This document shows, one piece after another, positions 45,405-55,900 of a stretch of DNA of 64,000 nt; the first letter of the stretch is position 1; each line of letters starts with the position of its first letter. The DNA comes from Escarpia spicata (taxonomy: Eukaryota; Annelida; Polychaeta; Sabellida; Siboglinidae), in NCBI GenBank assembly GCA_963995525.1, contig OZ023210.1:29354156-29418155 (forward strand), in the 5' to 3' direction. The notes under the pieces were generated by a model. The model was not told the DNA's origin, ran no database searches, and saw nothing but the letters and a program-made list of their open reading frames with translations. Position numbers and translations under genes: made by a program.

Positions 45405-45545
45405 TGTAGCAGCTGAAAATTCAGCCTTTACTCTGTGTCGCACCCTTAATGTGATCGATGAACTTCCGGTTTCCGGTTGAGACGTTTCTCGAGTTTGTTG
45501 TTCTTTGATTGAAATAAATTTGTGCAGCTGTATACATTCGTGTAG
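45405..45545 (+). repeat. 5' LTR of a Ty3/gypsy element, 3' end cut
   Basis: Begins TGTAGCAGCTGAAAATTCAG and runs parallel to the right LTR (GATCGATGAACTTCCGGTTT) as far as TATACATTCGTGTAGCA. The last 15-20 bp of the right copy are missing because the inverted segment begins there. Confidence 0.8.
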
Positions 45546-45945
45546 CACTTGTGAACGAAGTTGCGTTTACCAAACGTCGGCTTTGGAGATCAACCATCAA
45601 TCCATTCGCCTGAAGAAAATCAGCCGAAAAGTAGCGGCGTCTTCACATCGGCCAGAATGAAGGGCCATGTGTAGTGGTGGTTCGCTAAACATAACGACAT
45701 CATTCGATAGTCGATCCGTTGGCAGCTACAAGGGAAGGCGTACGGGAGCCATTGTTGATGTCCTGATGAGAGGCGGGGAACACACTGACCGCTGCCCCTG
45801 GGTCGACAAGAAATCTCGTAGCGGAGTTATCGTCTTTGAGGTATAAAAGGCTGTTATGTTTGCCGGCCGCTGAAGCAACTACTGACGGCCGGCTTGGTCG
45901 TTTCCGAAAATACGCACGCATTGCACCGTCTGGTTGCATTGCCAA
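45546..45945 (-). pseudogene. inverted aspartic protease region of the Ty3/gypsy element
   Basis: On the minus strand DDNSATRFLVDPGAAVSVFP carries the retroviral-type protease site as D-P-G (normally DTG or DSG). RTPSLVAANGSTIE follows and then a stop. A shifted frame has ADFLQANGLMVDLQSRRLVN, the region before reverse transcriptase. It is opposite in strand to the LTRs and integrase around it. Confidence 0.75.
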
Positions 45946-45960
45946 ATCGTCGATGGTAGT

Positions 45961-46736
45961 AACATACTTCTAAATCTTCCGCCTTGACAAGGTTGTCGCT
46001 ATCTGTTCACCGTGGTAGACAGGTTCACCAGGTAGCCAGAAGCCATTCCACTGGCTAATGCGCAGACAACGACGTGTGCGAAGGCCCTTGCATTCCACTG
46101 GAATGCTCCATTTGGAGTTCCGACAGAACTGACTTCAGACCGAGGGTCGCAGTTCATTTCAGAATTGTGGGCGGCTTTGTCACGGCTCTATGGTACCGGT
46201 CTGCATTTGACAACCGCGTACCATCCTCAGGCCAATGGACTAGTGGAAAGGTTTCACCGTCATCTCAAATCTGCTCTCATAGCCCGCCTCAGTGGTCCTA
46301 ACTGGATCGATGAACTGCCATGGGTCCTGCTTGGTATTCGCACTGCACCTAAAGAAGATCTGGAATGTTCATCAGCTGAGATGGTTTACGGAGCCCCACT
46401 AACTGTTCCAGGTGATTTCTTTCCACGTGACCAAGGAACACAGGAGGTAACGCACTCCTTCCACGACTCCGTGAGACAGTTCGCGGGCTGGCGCCGCGAC
46501 CTCCCATTCCGCATGGTATAAGACCGTCATCTGTGCCAGCTATAATCGCGACCAGTAGTAACGTCTTTGTCCGTCGAGACAGCCACCACCCGCCTCTGAC
46601 GCCACCATACGGGGGGCCATACAAGGTCTTAGCACACGGCGAGAAGACGTTCCTTCTCGATTTCGGCAATCGACATGACAGAGTTGCCATCGATCGTCTG
46701 AAGCCTGCGTTTCTCGATCCGGTGAAACAGGTTTAG
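45961..46736 (+). pseudogene. Ty3/gypsy integrase, catalytic core and GPY/F module
   Basis: One frame reads QGCRYLFTVVDRFTR, a TAG where Trp is usual, then PEAIPLANAQTTTCAKALAF, VPTELTSDRGSQFISELWAA, and LHLTTAYHPQANGLVERFHR. The second Asp (46138-46140) and the Glu (46246-46248) are spaced D-35-E exactly. The first catalytic Asp would lie before 45961 and is lost. A shifted frame supplies the C-terminal module PPYGGPYKVLAHGEKTF and DRVAIDRLKPAFLD. Another stop (TGA) replaces Ser in PPSQG. Non-functional. Confidence 0.85.
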
Positions 46737-46910
46737 GCAGCCAAGTGACCTCCTCGTGGACGTCCTGCGGCCGTTTTGCCTACCGCAGTGACAGCACAGG
46801 ATCCTGCTACCAATCAAACGAGATCGGGACGTCAAGTCAGACATCCAGAACGATACATTCAGAACGCTCTAGTGCGATAGGTCTGCAAGTCTTGCACCCC
46901 CTTTGTCTGG

Positions 46911-46926
46911 TGCTGGGGGGGGGTCA
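46911..46926 (+). promoter_or_regulatory. polypurine tract of the LTR element
   Basis: GGTGCTGGGGGGGGGTCA immediately precedes the TGTAGC start of the right LTR, the usual place of the plus-strand primer. Confidence 0.65.
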
Positions 46927-47081
46927 TGTAGCGGCTGAGACATTCAGCCTTTACTCTGTGTCGTACCCTTAATGTGGTCGATGAACTTCCGGTTTCCAGT
47001 TCAGACGTTTCTCGAGTTTGTTATTCTTTGATCGAAATAAACTTGTGCAGCTGTATACATTCGTATACGCTTTACGCTACA
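46927..47081 (+). repeat. 3' LTR, 155 bp
   Basis: TGTAGCGGCTGAGACATTCA…TATACGCTTTACGCTACA. Starts TGTAGC and ends GCTACA, a 6-bp inverted end. It matches the left LTR over about 140 bp with around ten differences by eye. Flanks show no 5-bp target duplication. Confidence 0.85.
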
Positions 47082-47293
47082 CATACGTCAGCACTACGAT
47101 CACCCAGTGAAATCCATCCACACGATTTCCAGTGATATGTCCAATCAGAACCAAGACACGTATGCTGGTATTGGTGGGGTAGTGTGTAAGTTATACATAT
47201 ACGTGCAATGAGAGTTTAGACAGATACATTGGGGATGGGGACTCGGCGCGTTCAACCAATGACTGCCAGTGACAGGTAATTACCCAATCGTGA

Positions 47294-47557
<264 letters not shown>

Positions 47558-48043
47558 AGTGTATGTATTGTCAGGCAGACCAAAAATATGTGATTTTAAA
47601 AATAACAAACTGCCTATTCCGATATTTTGTGTTCAATTTTTTACGGACCACATTTGACAATTTATCGGTACGAAATACTCAGTATTAGCTACGCAAGATT
47701 AGGGCCCATTTTCAGGTAAGGGTTTATCCATAAAGTACTTCACCCTCATGGGGTGGGTGTTGTCCGGGTCGCCGGTCAGCGTGACGAAACGATACGATAC
47801 TGGGTTGTGGAGGGTCTCTGGGCAAGCACTTTATAACTATTAAAAACGAAATCGTTTTGCTCATTTAGCTATCAGATTGGTAGCAATAACAACTATGTCA
47901 CTTGCAATCAGAACTATGTGTATGCGCGGACGTGCGTGTGTGTATTTTAGTATGTGAACGTATCATTAGAAAAAGCTCCCAATACAATAGCTATGACGTG
48001 ATATCGGATACTGCATTGGTACCGACTAGACAAGACAACTTAC

Positions 48044-48195
48044 CGATATGGTCTTTGGCATTTCTAATCGCGCTCTCTATCATCGATGTCTATCCTGTTG
48101 CGCATGCTTAGTGGTACGAATCTTCGGCGAAAGACTTGACTGCGTGTTCTCTCTTGGCTATATGCATACATTCTCCAACCCCGCGGCTGAAAACA
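48044..48195 (-). pseudogene. decayed exon 3 of a further VWA-family copy
   Basis: Splice signals tgtgtttcccag and ATCG/gtaagt remain, but the exon is 152 bp instead of 147. The frame is lost after VFSA, and CAC-TAA replaces CAC-TAC of the HYAC motif. Confidence 0.8.
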
Positions 48196-48588
48196 CTGGG
48201 AAACACATAACGTAGGCTTAGTTAATAATTCACTTTGATTGTATCGATCTACTACCGCCAATACCCGGAAAATGTTGAACAAACATTTTAACAAAAAATG
48301 TTATGATCATCAGTACATGCATTATTAATAAGTATGAGCAAAAACCGGGATCTTAAATATTGGTGTATATCAAATACGCATTGTCCTGTCGTTCAAAAGT
48401 ATATTTTGTTCCGTTGTATAGGGTAAAGGGTAGCGTCTTAGGTTGCGCACTGTCCGTCAGACAGCTGAAGACACTTCACACTTCACTCCGTCACAGAACT
48501 GTTCATTCCATGGCTAAATCGACTTGAGACACGCCGCAGTTGCTACGTGAAGAATATTCGTCCAGTGCGTATGCAATAATAAAAAAAA

Positions 48589-49713
48589 TTAAGAACTGCG
48601 CGGACTGGAAATCTGAACCCGCACTCGCTCCGCAACTAGTTTGCCACATCCTGGCACCCGCCCCGCAGTCCACAACATATGACATGGAATCATTTTTAAT
48701 ATATAATCTGTATTAATCGTTGTTGTTTACAATATTAAGAAATGCACGGCGCTGGGTGACAACCATGTCGTACTTGAAATTCCATCTTTAAGAAAATAGA
48801 ACCCTTGTCATTATAATGTAAATGCCTGATGCTGATAAGCAGACCTGGGGCAGAGTAAAAGTACGCGTAAAATAATAACGTATTTTAAAATTATTAATTA
48901 ATCTAACTTATATAACTCAGCAAAGTGAATATGCAATGGTAGTTGATAATTTTTTTATGAAGAACAGTGAAATTCACACCGCTGGCATTCGTTTCAGTGG
49001 CATCACATGATCACTTGACCATTGTACCGCATGAACATGAGTTGTTCAAGGGTTAAGTCTGGTGCACAAAGGCAGTGTTGCAATTTGCAATCTGTTGATA
49101 TTGGAGGTTTGCAATTTACATTTTCTGATCGTAGACTACTGATTGTTGAGAGGGTTTTCACATGTCCATATAACAGGCTCAAAATCCCCTTTGAAATGTT
49201 ATTATGGATTATACTAATGTAGGAGGCAGTTTGACTTGAGCCACCTTATACTTCTACAGAGGAAGACTGGCAGTTATTGTTCTTAGCAGTTAGCACTGTC
49301 AGCCAGTGCCAAGTGGCATGGTCTCCAGTCTCCACACATCAAAGGCATATTCCGTCTAACTGGTAGGATAACTGCTAATTGGTACTTTATGTACTTTGGA
49401 CATCCTGGTGGCTTAATGACACAAACATTATATTGATGGCCTGAACTGATATTCCTCCTGGAAGAAGCCACTAATAACACCTCACTGAATCTGGTAAGCA
49501 GGCCCGCACATGTTATCATAACACTGTTTAAAAACACACAAAAGGGCAATCCGGTAATCTCCAATTAACTAGCACAAAGAATGTCCCACATTTGAGAAAT
49601 TGATGACCGTTAATGAGACTCTACAAAAGTCAGCCCCCAGTAGCCCGCACGTAGAAGTGACCTGCGGGCCTTGCGGGCTGCGAACCAAAACCCGCCCCGC
49701 GCAGGGCTTTAAG
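48589..49713. mobile_element. GC-rich-ended element, copy 2 (longer form)
   Basis: Ends TTAAGAACTGCGCGG… and, in complement, TTAAAGCCCTGCGCGG…, an imperfect inverted repeat sharing CTGCGCGG. It shares the left and right arms of copy 1 and has about 600 bp more in the middle (48830-49435). It splits sequence that is continuous at 29695-29720, so it inserted after the duplication. A 93-codon minus ORF inside (49283-49564) is unrecognised. Confidence 0.6.
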
Positions 49714-49956
49714 TTTGTATACAGCCAAGTAATCATTTCTACAGCTCAACATATCTGTTAAATATCAACAGTGCAGTTCATAACCGGTCTCAATACCCCA
49801 AAATCCCAATATCTTTCTAGGCACAATCATCATTATCATTTCACCATTGGTCCGGACTCCGTAGCATAGATGAGCCGTTTCCATGTGGGTCGATCGTTCA
49901 TCGGGGATGGAAGGTCTGTCACTTCAACATCAAAGTTTTTGCATACAGTTTGGTGT

Positions 49957-50050
49957 ATGTGTGCGTGTGTGCGTGTATGCGTGTATGCGTGTATGCGTGT
50001 GTGCGTGTGTGCGTGTGCGTGCGCGTGCGTGTGTGCGCGTGTGCAAGCGA
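49957..50050. repeat. (GTGTGCGT)n/(GTATGCGT)n microsatellite
   Basis: Counterpart of the array at 31503-31615. Confidence 0.9.
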
Positions 50051-50250
50051 GAGTGCGTATGTATGCGTTCGTATGTGCGGTGTAGAACTTGTCAAGTAGA
50101 TCACATTTAAGCTTGAAGTTATTCACAGGTCAACACATAAATAGTGTTGCTTATCAGCAGTTGATTATCAGCAACGCGGGTCCGCTACTTAGGTTTACCC
50201 ATTGCTCAATGTTCGACGGACCGGCAAGGTAATTATGTTACATTAGGCAC

Positions 50251-50865
50251 CATTAGTTAAAGCAATAACCAAAAGCCGACGCCAAAAACATACGCCAAAC
50301 GCAAAGTTAATTGATTTCTACGTCACAACTTTTGCGACCCAATCCAACGCGGCAAAGTAATTATTTTACAACACATATTTCCTTATTCCTTATTCCTTAT
50401 TCCGGGATGAAACAGGGACATCAGTGAAGGCTCATGTCAAAGGTCATTCCACCACTGTGTTATATCAACGCGAGGCAGCAATACACATTTAGAACGTAGT
50501 GGCTGTGTGGTATTTCGTACGCGAGGCAGTGTCGTGTTGTTTTGTACGTTTACCGTGCTATCTTCGACACACGTACGTCTTTATACTACGCATCAGTGTA
50601 AATACGTGTATAATGGTATACTCAAACCCCCGCCACCACTTGCGTCAGACCGTTGGCGTTCACTACCCAAAAACGATGAGCACAGGAACTTTGTATTGTC
50701 GGTGCCAGTGCCAGCCGGTCAGCAGTTCGGTCCGGAGAACCCGGTAGTGGCTCGTCAAGCTACGTCTTACGTTTGTCACCGAACACGTTCATTATGCGGA
50801 CACCAGAGACACAGCGTTGGCGTTCTCTTGTGGACACAGTATTATTTCCTTTGTTTCCTACTGTA
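50251..50865. other. no supported gene
   Basis: A 119-codon plus ORF (50507-50866) is open and mostly non-repetitive but shows no recognisable domain or splice context. Confidence 0.35.
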
Positions 50866-50869
50866 ACAC

Positions 50870-51365
50870 ACCCACATACGCACACAGGCACGCACGCACC
50901 CACGGAACGCACGCACGCACACACGCACACACGCACGCACGCACACACGCACGCACGCACGCACACACGCACACACGCGCGCACGCACGCACACACGCGC
51001 ACACGCGCACACGCGCACACGCGCGCACACACGCACGCACGCACACTCGCACGCACACTCACACGCACACTCGCACGCACACTCGCACGAACGCTCGCAC
51101 GCACGCTCGCACGCACGCTCGCACGCACGCTCGCACGCACGCTCGCACGCACGCTCGCACGCACGCTCGCACGCACGCTCGCACGCACGCTCGCACGCAC
51201 GCTCGCACGCACGCTCGCACGCACACGCGCACACGCGCACACGCACACACGCACACACGCACACACGCACACACGCACACACGCACACCCCTACAACCAC
51301 GCACCCACGCACGCACGCACACACAGACACTTACGTATGCACGCACGCACGCGCGCGCGCATACA
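50870..51365. repeat. (CA/CG)-rich compound microsatellite
   Basis: ACGCACGC, ACACGCGC and ACGCTCGC units over about 500 bp, strictly alternating pyrimidine and purine over long runs. ORFs over 200 codons in both strands are artefacts of the repeat. Confidence 0.97.
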
Positions 51366-51369
51366 CACC

Positions 51370-52464
51370 GGGAATCAACTTTTGCACTCACAGATATCTG
51401 TAAAATAGTACAAATGCCCAGGATGACAACAACAACAAAACTGTTTACTTTGCATACTTCTTTTAAGTGTATTTCAGTGTAGCGTTTGTTTTCCACGCTA
51501 CTGGTGAGATCATTTCTTCCGGGACCACACGATCAAAGTAATAACGGCTAAACTGGGTAATTGCTCATCCTAAGTCAACGCGATCCAGGCACTAAAGAAA
51601 AGCCTCGAGCCGCATCAATGTCATAAAGAAGCCCAATATAACAAGCAGGAAGCACGACCTACGCGAATCGTCACGCTCTCCGTCCCAGACTGCTGGATTT
51701 ATCTGAACGATGTGTCAGAATATTGTGACTAACTTTGCGCGACTTCCATTTAACTAGGATAAGTGGACGTGTTCGTGCGTGCCTGTGTATGTGATGCGCG
51801 TGTATGCGTGGTTATATGTGCGTATTTGCGCGTGTCCGTGCGCGTGTATGTGTAATGTATATATTTACTCGTGTGCCTGTGTGCGCGTGTGTGCGTGCGA
51901 ATGACCACACAGCCACTACGTCATCGATGTGTATTACCCTTCGTAGTTCCCCACACCACATTACCACATTCATGGATGGTCGTAATCTAACACCACGCAG
52001 AACTATTAATACAACAGCACTGCCCCTCCCCGCCCCCACAATACGTCACCTCTACCCGACCCTGTTTGCCTTTGGTCGTGACGCTCAACGCGGTGAAGCG
52101 TGACACCAGTTAACAGAATCCCCTAACGGAACATGCCCATAGCGCCGAACAATGGATGAACCAACGTAGCGGATATGCTTGGCTGGCTAGCTACAAACGT
52201 TTGGCTTATGACTCACGCTGAGGTCGCATAGGAAGATCTGTCGTCGGTTGTGCCTGTACGTTTTCGGGAGCGGATATGTATGATTTCTGAGAGGCCTATC
52301 TATGGATAAAGGCGTTGGTTTCAGCGCCAGAGCGGGGGTGTCAAGACAATGAAGGGTAAGAACACCTTCCACGTGCGATCAACATTGGATCGCCACTAGT
52401 CGTGGCATGAAAACTTACTTCATCAAACGTTTTACGTTAACTATCATTGCTTGCATAGACACCG
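51370..52464. other. upstream region of gene B, no other gene
   Basis: GT-rich near 51770-51900. No clear TATA element before the gene B ATG. Confidence 0.4.
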
Positions 52465-52953
52465 ATGGCGGGAAGGTTAATGTACGTGCCCGTCATGTAC
52501 ATCGTCGCCGGTACGTTAGCGTCGGCCACCAACTTCCTGTGTACACCAGTCGACGACGACGGAACGTCCAAAAACTACACGGCGTGCCCGGACGGCAGTA
52601 GCAACGCCGACGCCAAGATCCGGGCCATCGACGAGGCTTTCGGTCGCTCCAACATCACGGACGTTGTCTTCCTAATCGACCGTTCCAAGAGTATGTCAGA
52701 AGCGTCATTCAAGACCACGAAGAACGTCATCACAACGCTGATGGACTACCTAATGCGCCGTCGCCTGGTCTACCTTCACCCGGATTACACCCGCGTGTCC
52801 GTCGCGTCATTCGGCGAGCAGAGTATGACGGTGTTTGACGGCATCAACAGCGACTCAGGCTTCGTCCACGCGTGTAACTTCGACGACAAACTCCTCAACA
52901 TAAAACTGGGAACGACGGGCAGAGATGACACCAACATGAACTCAGCTTTCAAT
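52465..52953 (+). CDS. gene B exon 1: signal peptide and first part of VWA
   Basis: 163 codons to donor TTCAAT/gtatgt, phase 0. The hydrophobic LMYVPVMYIVAGTLASA follows the initiator. The mature start TNFLCTPVDDDGTSKNYTAC resembles gene A. MIDAS motif I is VVFLIDRSKSMSE. The conserved Cys in VHACNFDDKLL may pair within the domain. The chosen ATG is the one aligned with gene A's first ATG. Confidence 0.88.
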
Positions 52954-55900
52954 GTATGTACTGTCGAAACTTGCATTACGGTCACCTCAGTAATGCAGCC
53001 ACATCGCAATTAAGGCCACTCTACGACAGTTTTAACTTATTTCCATAACAGCAAAGTGTAATACATTAATCCCACTAATATAGTCACCTCGCTATTCAGG
53101 TCACTTTCGCTCATTCCCGAGGATAACCTTAATTGGGACCATTAGTCGTACATCATTGCCCTTATTTGGTGTCATCCGGTCGTCAAAGTGATCCGCCATC
53201 TTGGCTATACACAACCGAATGCCGCGCATTGTCTACCATGGGACCCAAACAATGGAGTAGTATTTTGATAGATAACGCCACCTTTAAAGCTTGACAATAA
53301 TGTACAACTTCTTCAGGTGACCGGCCAAAGATGTACAGCTCGAAAAATAGAGGACTGTTTTCCTCGTATGTTTGCAGTAGATTTTTAAAGCTCCTACTTG
53401 CAGTTGTTGTCTATAGCCCATCAAGGGGCGACGCTAGGATACGAGACCGGATGTCACGTGATCGCTGATCGGCCCAACAGTCCCACTGCATTGTATGGTT
53501 GCCGTGTGTGGGTTAATTTCAATTGTTAATTGTTCATTTGTTAATTGAATTAACTGAATTAACTTTTTTCAAAAAGGTTATGTTAATTTAATTAATGTGT
53601 GAATGGGGTATATTTTGGGTTAACTGTGGCTGGCTGATCATTCAACCATTCGCTGGAGGGAATGTCTAGACAATAGATAAACAATAGATTGTTCATTGGT
53701 AGGTAGTTACTGGTAGGATAATAAGTTGAAGATTAATAACGGCTTCTGAAAAACATACGCCACTGTCTAAAGTAAACAGTTGAGTGGGTTGAGTGAACAC
53801 AGGTAAGACTGTGAACTAATGTTCGGAGGAATAGTCTACAAATGTTCCAATGCCATTGTATAAACGACATAGCTACAATGAGCATTTACACAAGTAAAAC
53901 TAGCAAAGAGATAGATACTCTGAGAAATCAAAGTCACCCAACTGGCTCCAAAACGTCCAGATTGTAATAAGCATGACATATAGATCTTTACGAGAGAATA
54001 AGTGATCCACTTTGGTCCAAACAATTACGGCAATTGAAGTAACGATTTTAATCTGTATAAATATTTTATACAGATGACAATGAAAGTAATCAAACGTGAT
54101 ACGATACACACACTTCGACAGATTAGCCATCCAAAACATTTTAAGATGTGTGAGGGTATCTGCTTGAAAACCCGTTCCAAATGGTGTCCGCATACAGTTT
54201 AAGTAGGCCTGTGTGGTAAAATAGTAGCAACGTTGGCTGCAATATAGATCTCATGACCAATCTTACATACTTGACTGAAGTATGTTTACTTCCAGGCAGA
54301 GTATATATAACAACTACCGACACATTTCCACCGGATACGGTTTTGGGCTTGTCTGTTGTTTCCATCTCCGTGTTGATTTTTCGTCTCTGGTTCTCCTTCT
54401 CTATCACCGGGTATGACTAATCTAGCACACTAATTATTTATAAACCAAAGACCAATTTAATATACACGATTGTTTCATATTCATAGCATAATGTATATCC
54501 ACTGTACAATATTTTTGTTGCAAAAGGTATCATATATGATTTGTCACGTCTTGGTCACAAATCGGCTATTTAATCCTAATTCGTAATGCGATTTCAGCAT
54601 GACGTACCAAGATTGATACAACTCCACAATTGATTCACCAATATAAGAAATGTTACTTTTTTAATGTAACAAGATAATATTCATGTGAATCGAGAATTTC
54701 GACTTATTATGCAGGTCGCCGAAGAAATGTTCTTGTCAAATTCGAGGAATGGCGCCGATAAGATTCTGTGGGTGTTTACGGACGGTGATACAGACTGCTC
54801 AAGCGCTACCATAAAGTTTAAAGAACAAGGGATCACAGGTACGTGCAGATTGTCTGGCTACTCCCTGGGTGGTATTAGTATATTATACTAATTACGTTGA
54901 GCGCCCCTGGTGATAACTGTGTTTTGAATAAGCTCGTGGATTTCACTAGTTTAAATGTTAAACATTCGATCATCGTTATAATTGTACAACCACTTTATGA
55001 TACTACGCGCTATGCTTGGGTTCATGCTGATTGGAACTATACTCGTGAACATTTGTGATATTTGGACACTACAACCTGCAATCACACCTGTTCGTGTTAA
55101 CGAAGACTACACTGTTTGATCTATGTTGACCCACATTCGATACGACAGGCGCGAGCTGCTGCGCCATAGCAAGGTAATAATGAAAGACACTAGACTCTCC
55201 GAGCCGGTGTATTGCCTATTGAAGCTACTTGGGATAGCCGTACCATCGCGTGGGTGTCGAGCTGACAAGATCCGTAGACACAAACGTAGTTCAATGCACC
55301 TGTTGTGCAATCGACCTCACCGTCAGGTCAAGCGATATCTGTGATCGTAACTGCCAGGACACATATTCCCAGAACAATATTGTGCAAATCACCTCGCCGC
55401 ATTTAATCGTGCAACTTAGTTCACGTTTCTAGATGCAACAATACGAGCCCGACAAAGAACACTCTCTCAGTCGCTGTCCTTAATGCTCGATCTGTCAGAA
55501 ATAAACCGTTAACCATCAGTGAATTTGTGACCGACCACGACATTGACATCGTAGCCAAAACGGAAATGTGGCTGAAAAAGAACAGTGACAAACCGATAAT
55601 CGCTGAACTGACGCCGAACAGATATACGTTCATTAGCGTTCCTCGTGCGGCTGGGCGCGGTGGTGATGTCGGCGTCATCCACAGGAATACGTTATCATGC
55701 AAGTTGCTCCCTAAAACGAACTATGAGTTTTTCGAACTGATGCGTATCCAGTCACTGGAGCCACTTCAAGAACGTTCAACCTGTGCACGTTCTACCACTT
55801 CCCATCATCCGCTAAGACTCCCAGGCCGATGGCGGAGTTCTACCTGGAACTAAAACACCTGTTCCGAGAGGTGTCGACATGTATAACACCAACGTGCATT

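Larger units (their letters stand above)
47575..50250. repeat. copy of gene A intron 3/exon 3/intron 2 region
   Basis: ACAAACTGCCTATTC, CGTTTTGCTCATTTAGCTAT and CACTTCACTCCGTCACAGAA runs follow the order of 27930-29700. 49740-49955 follows 29880-30090. After GTTTGGTGTATGT it jumps to the (GTGTGC)n array that in gene A lies at 31503. Gene A exons 2 and 1 are therefore missing here. Confidence 0.8.

Noticed and set aside
46349..46690. 113-codon minus ORF
   Set aside because: Antisense shadow of the Ty3/gypsy integrase.
50773..51482. ORFs over 200 codons on both strands
   Set aside because: They arise from the CA/CG-rich microsatellite, with only His/Thr/Arg or Cys/Val/Arg repeats.
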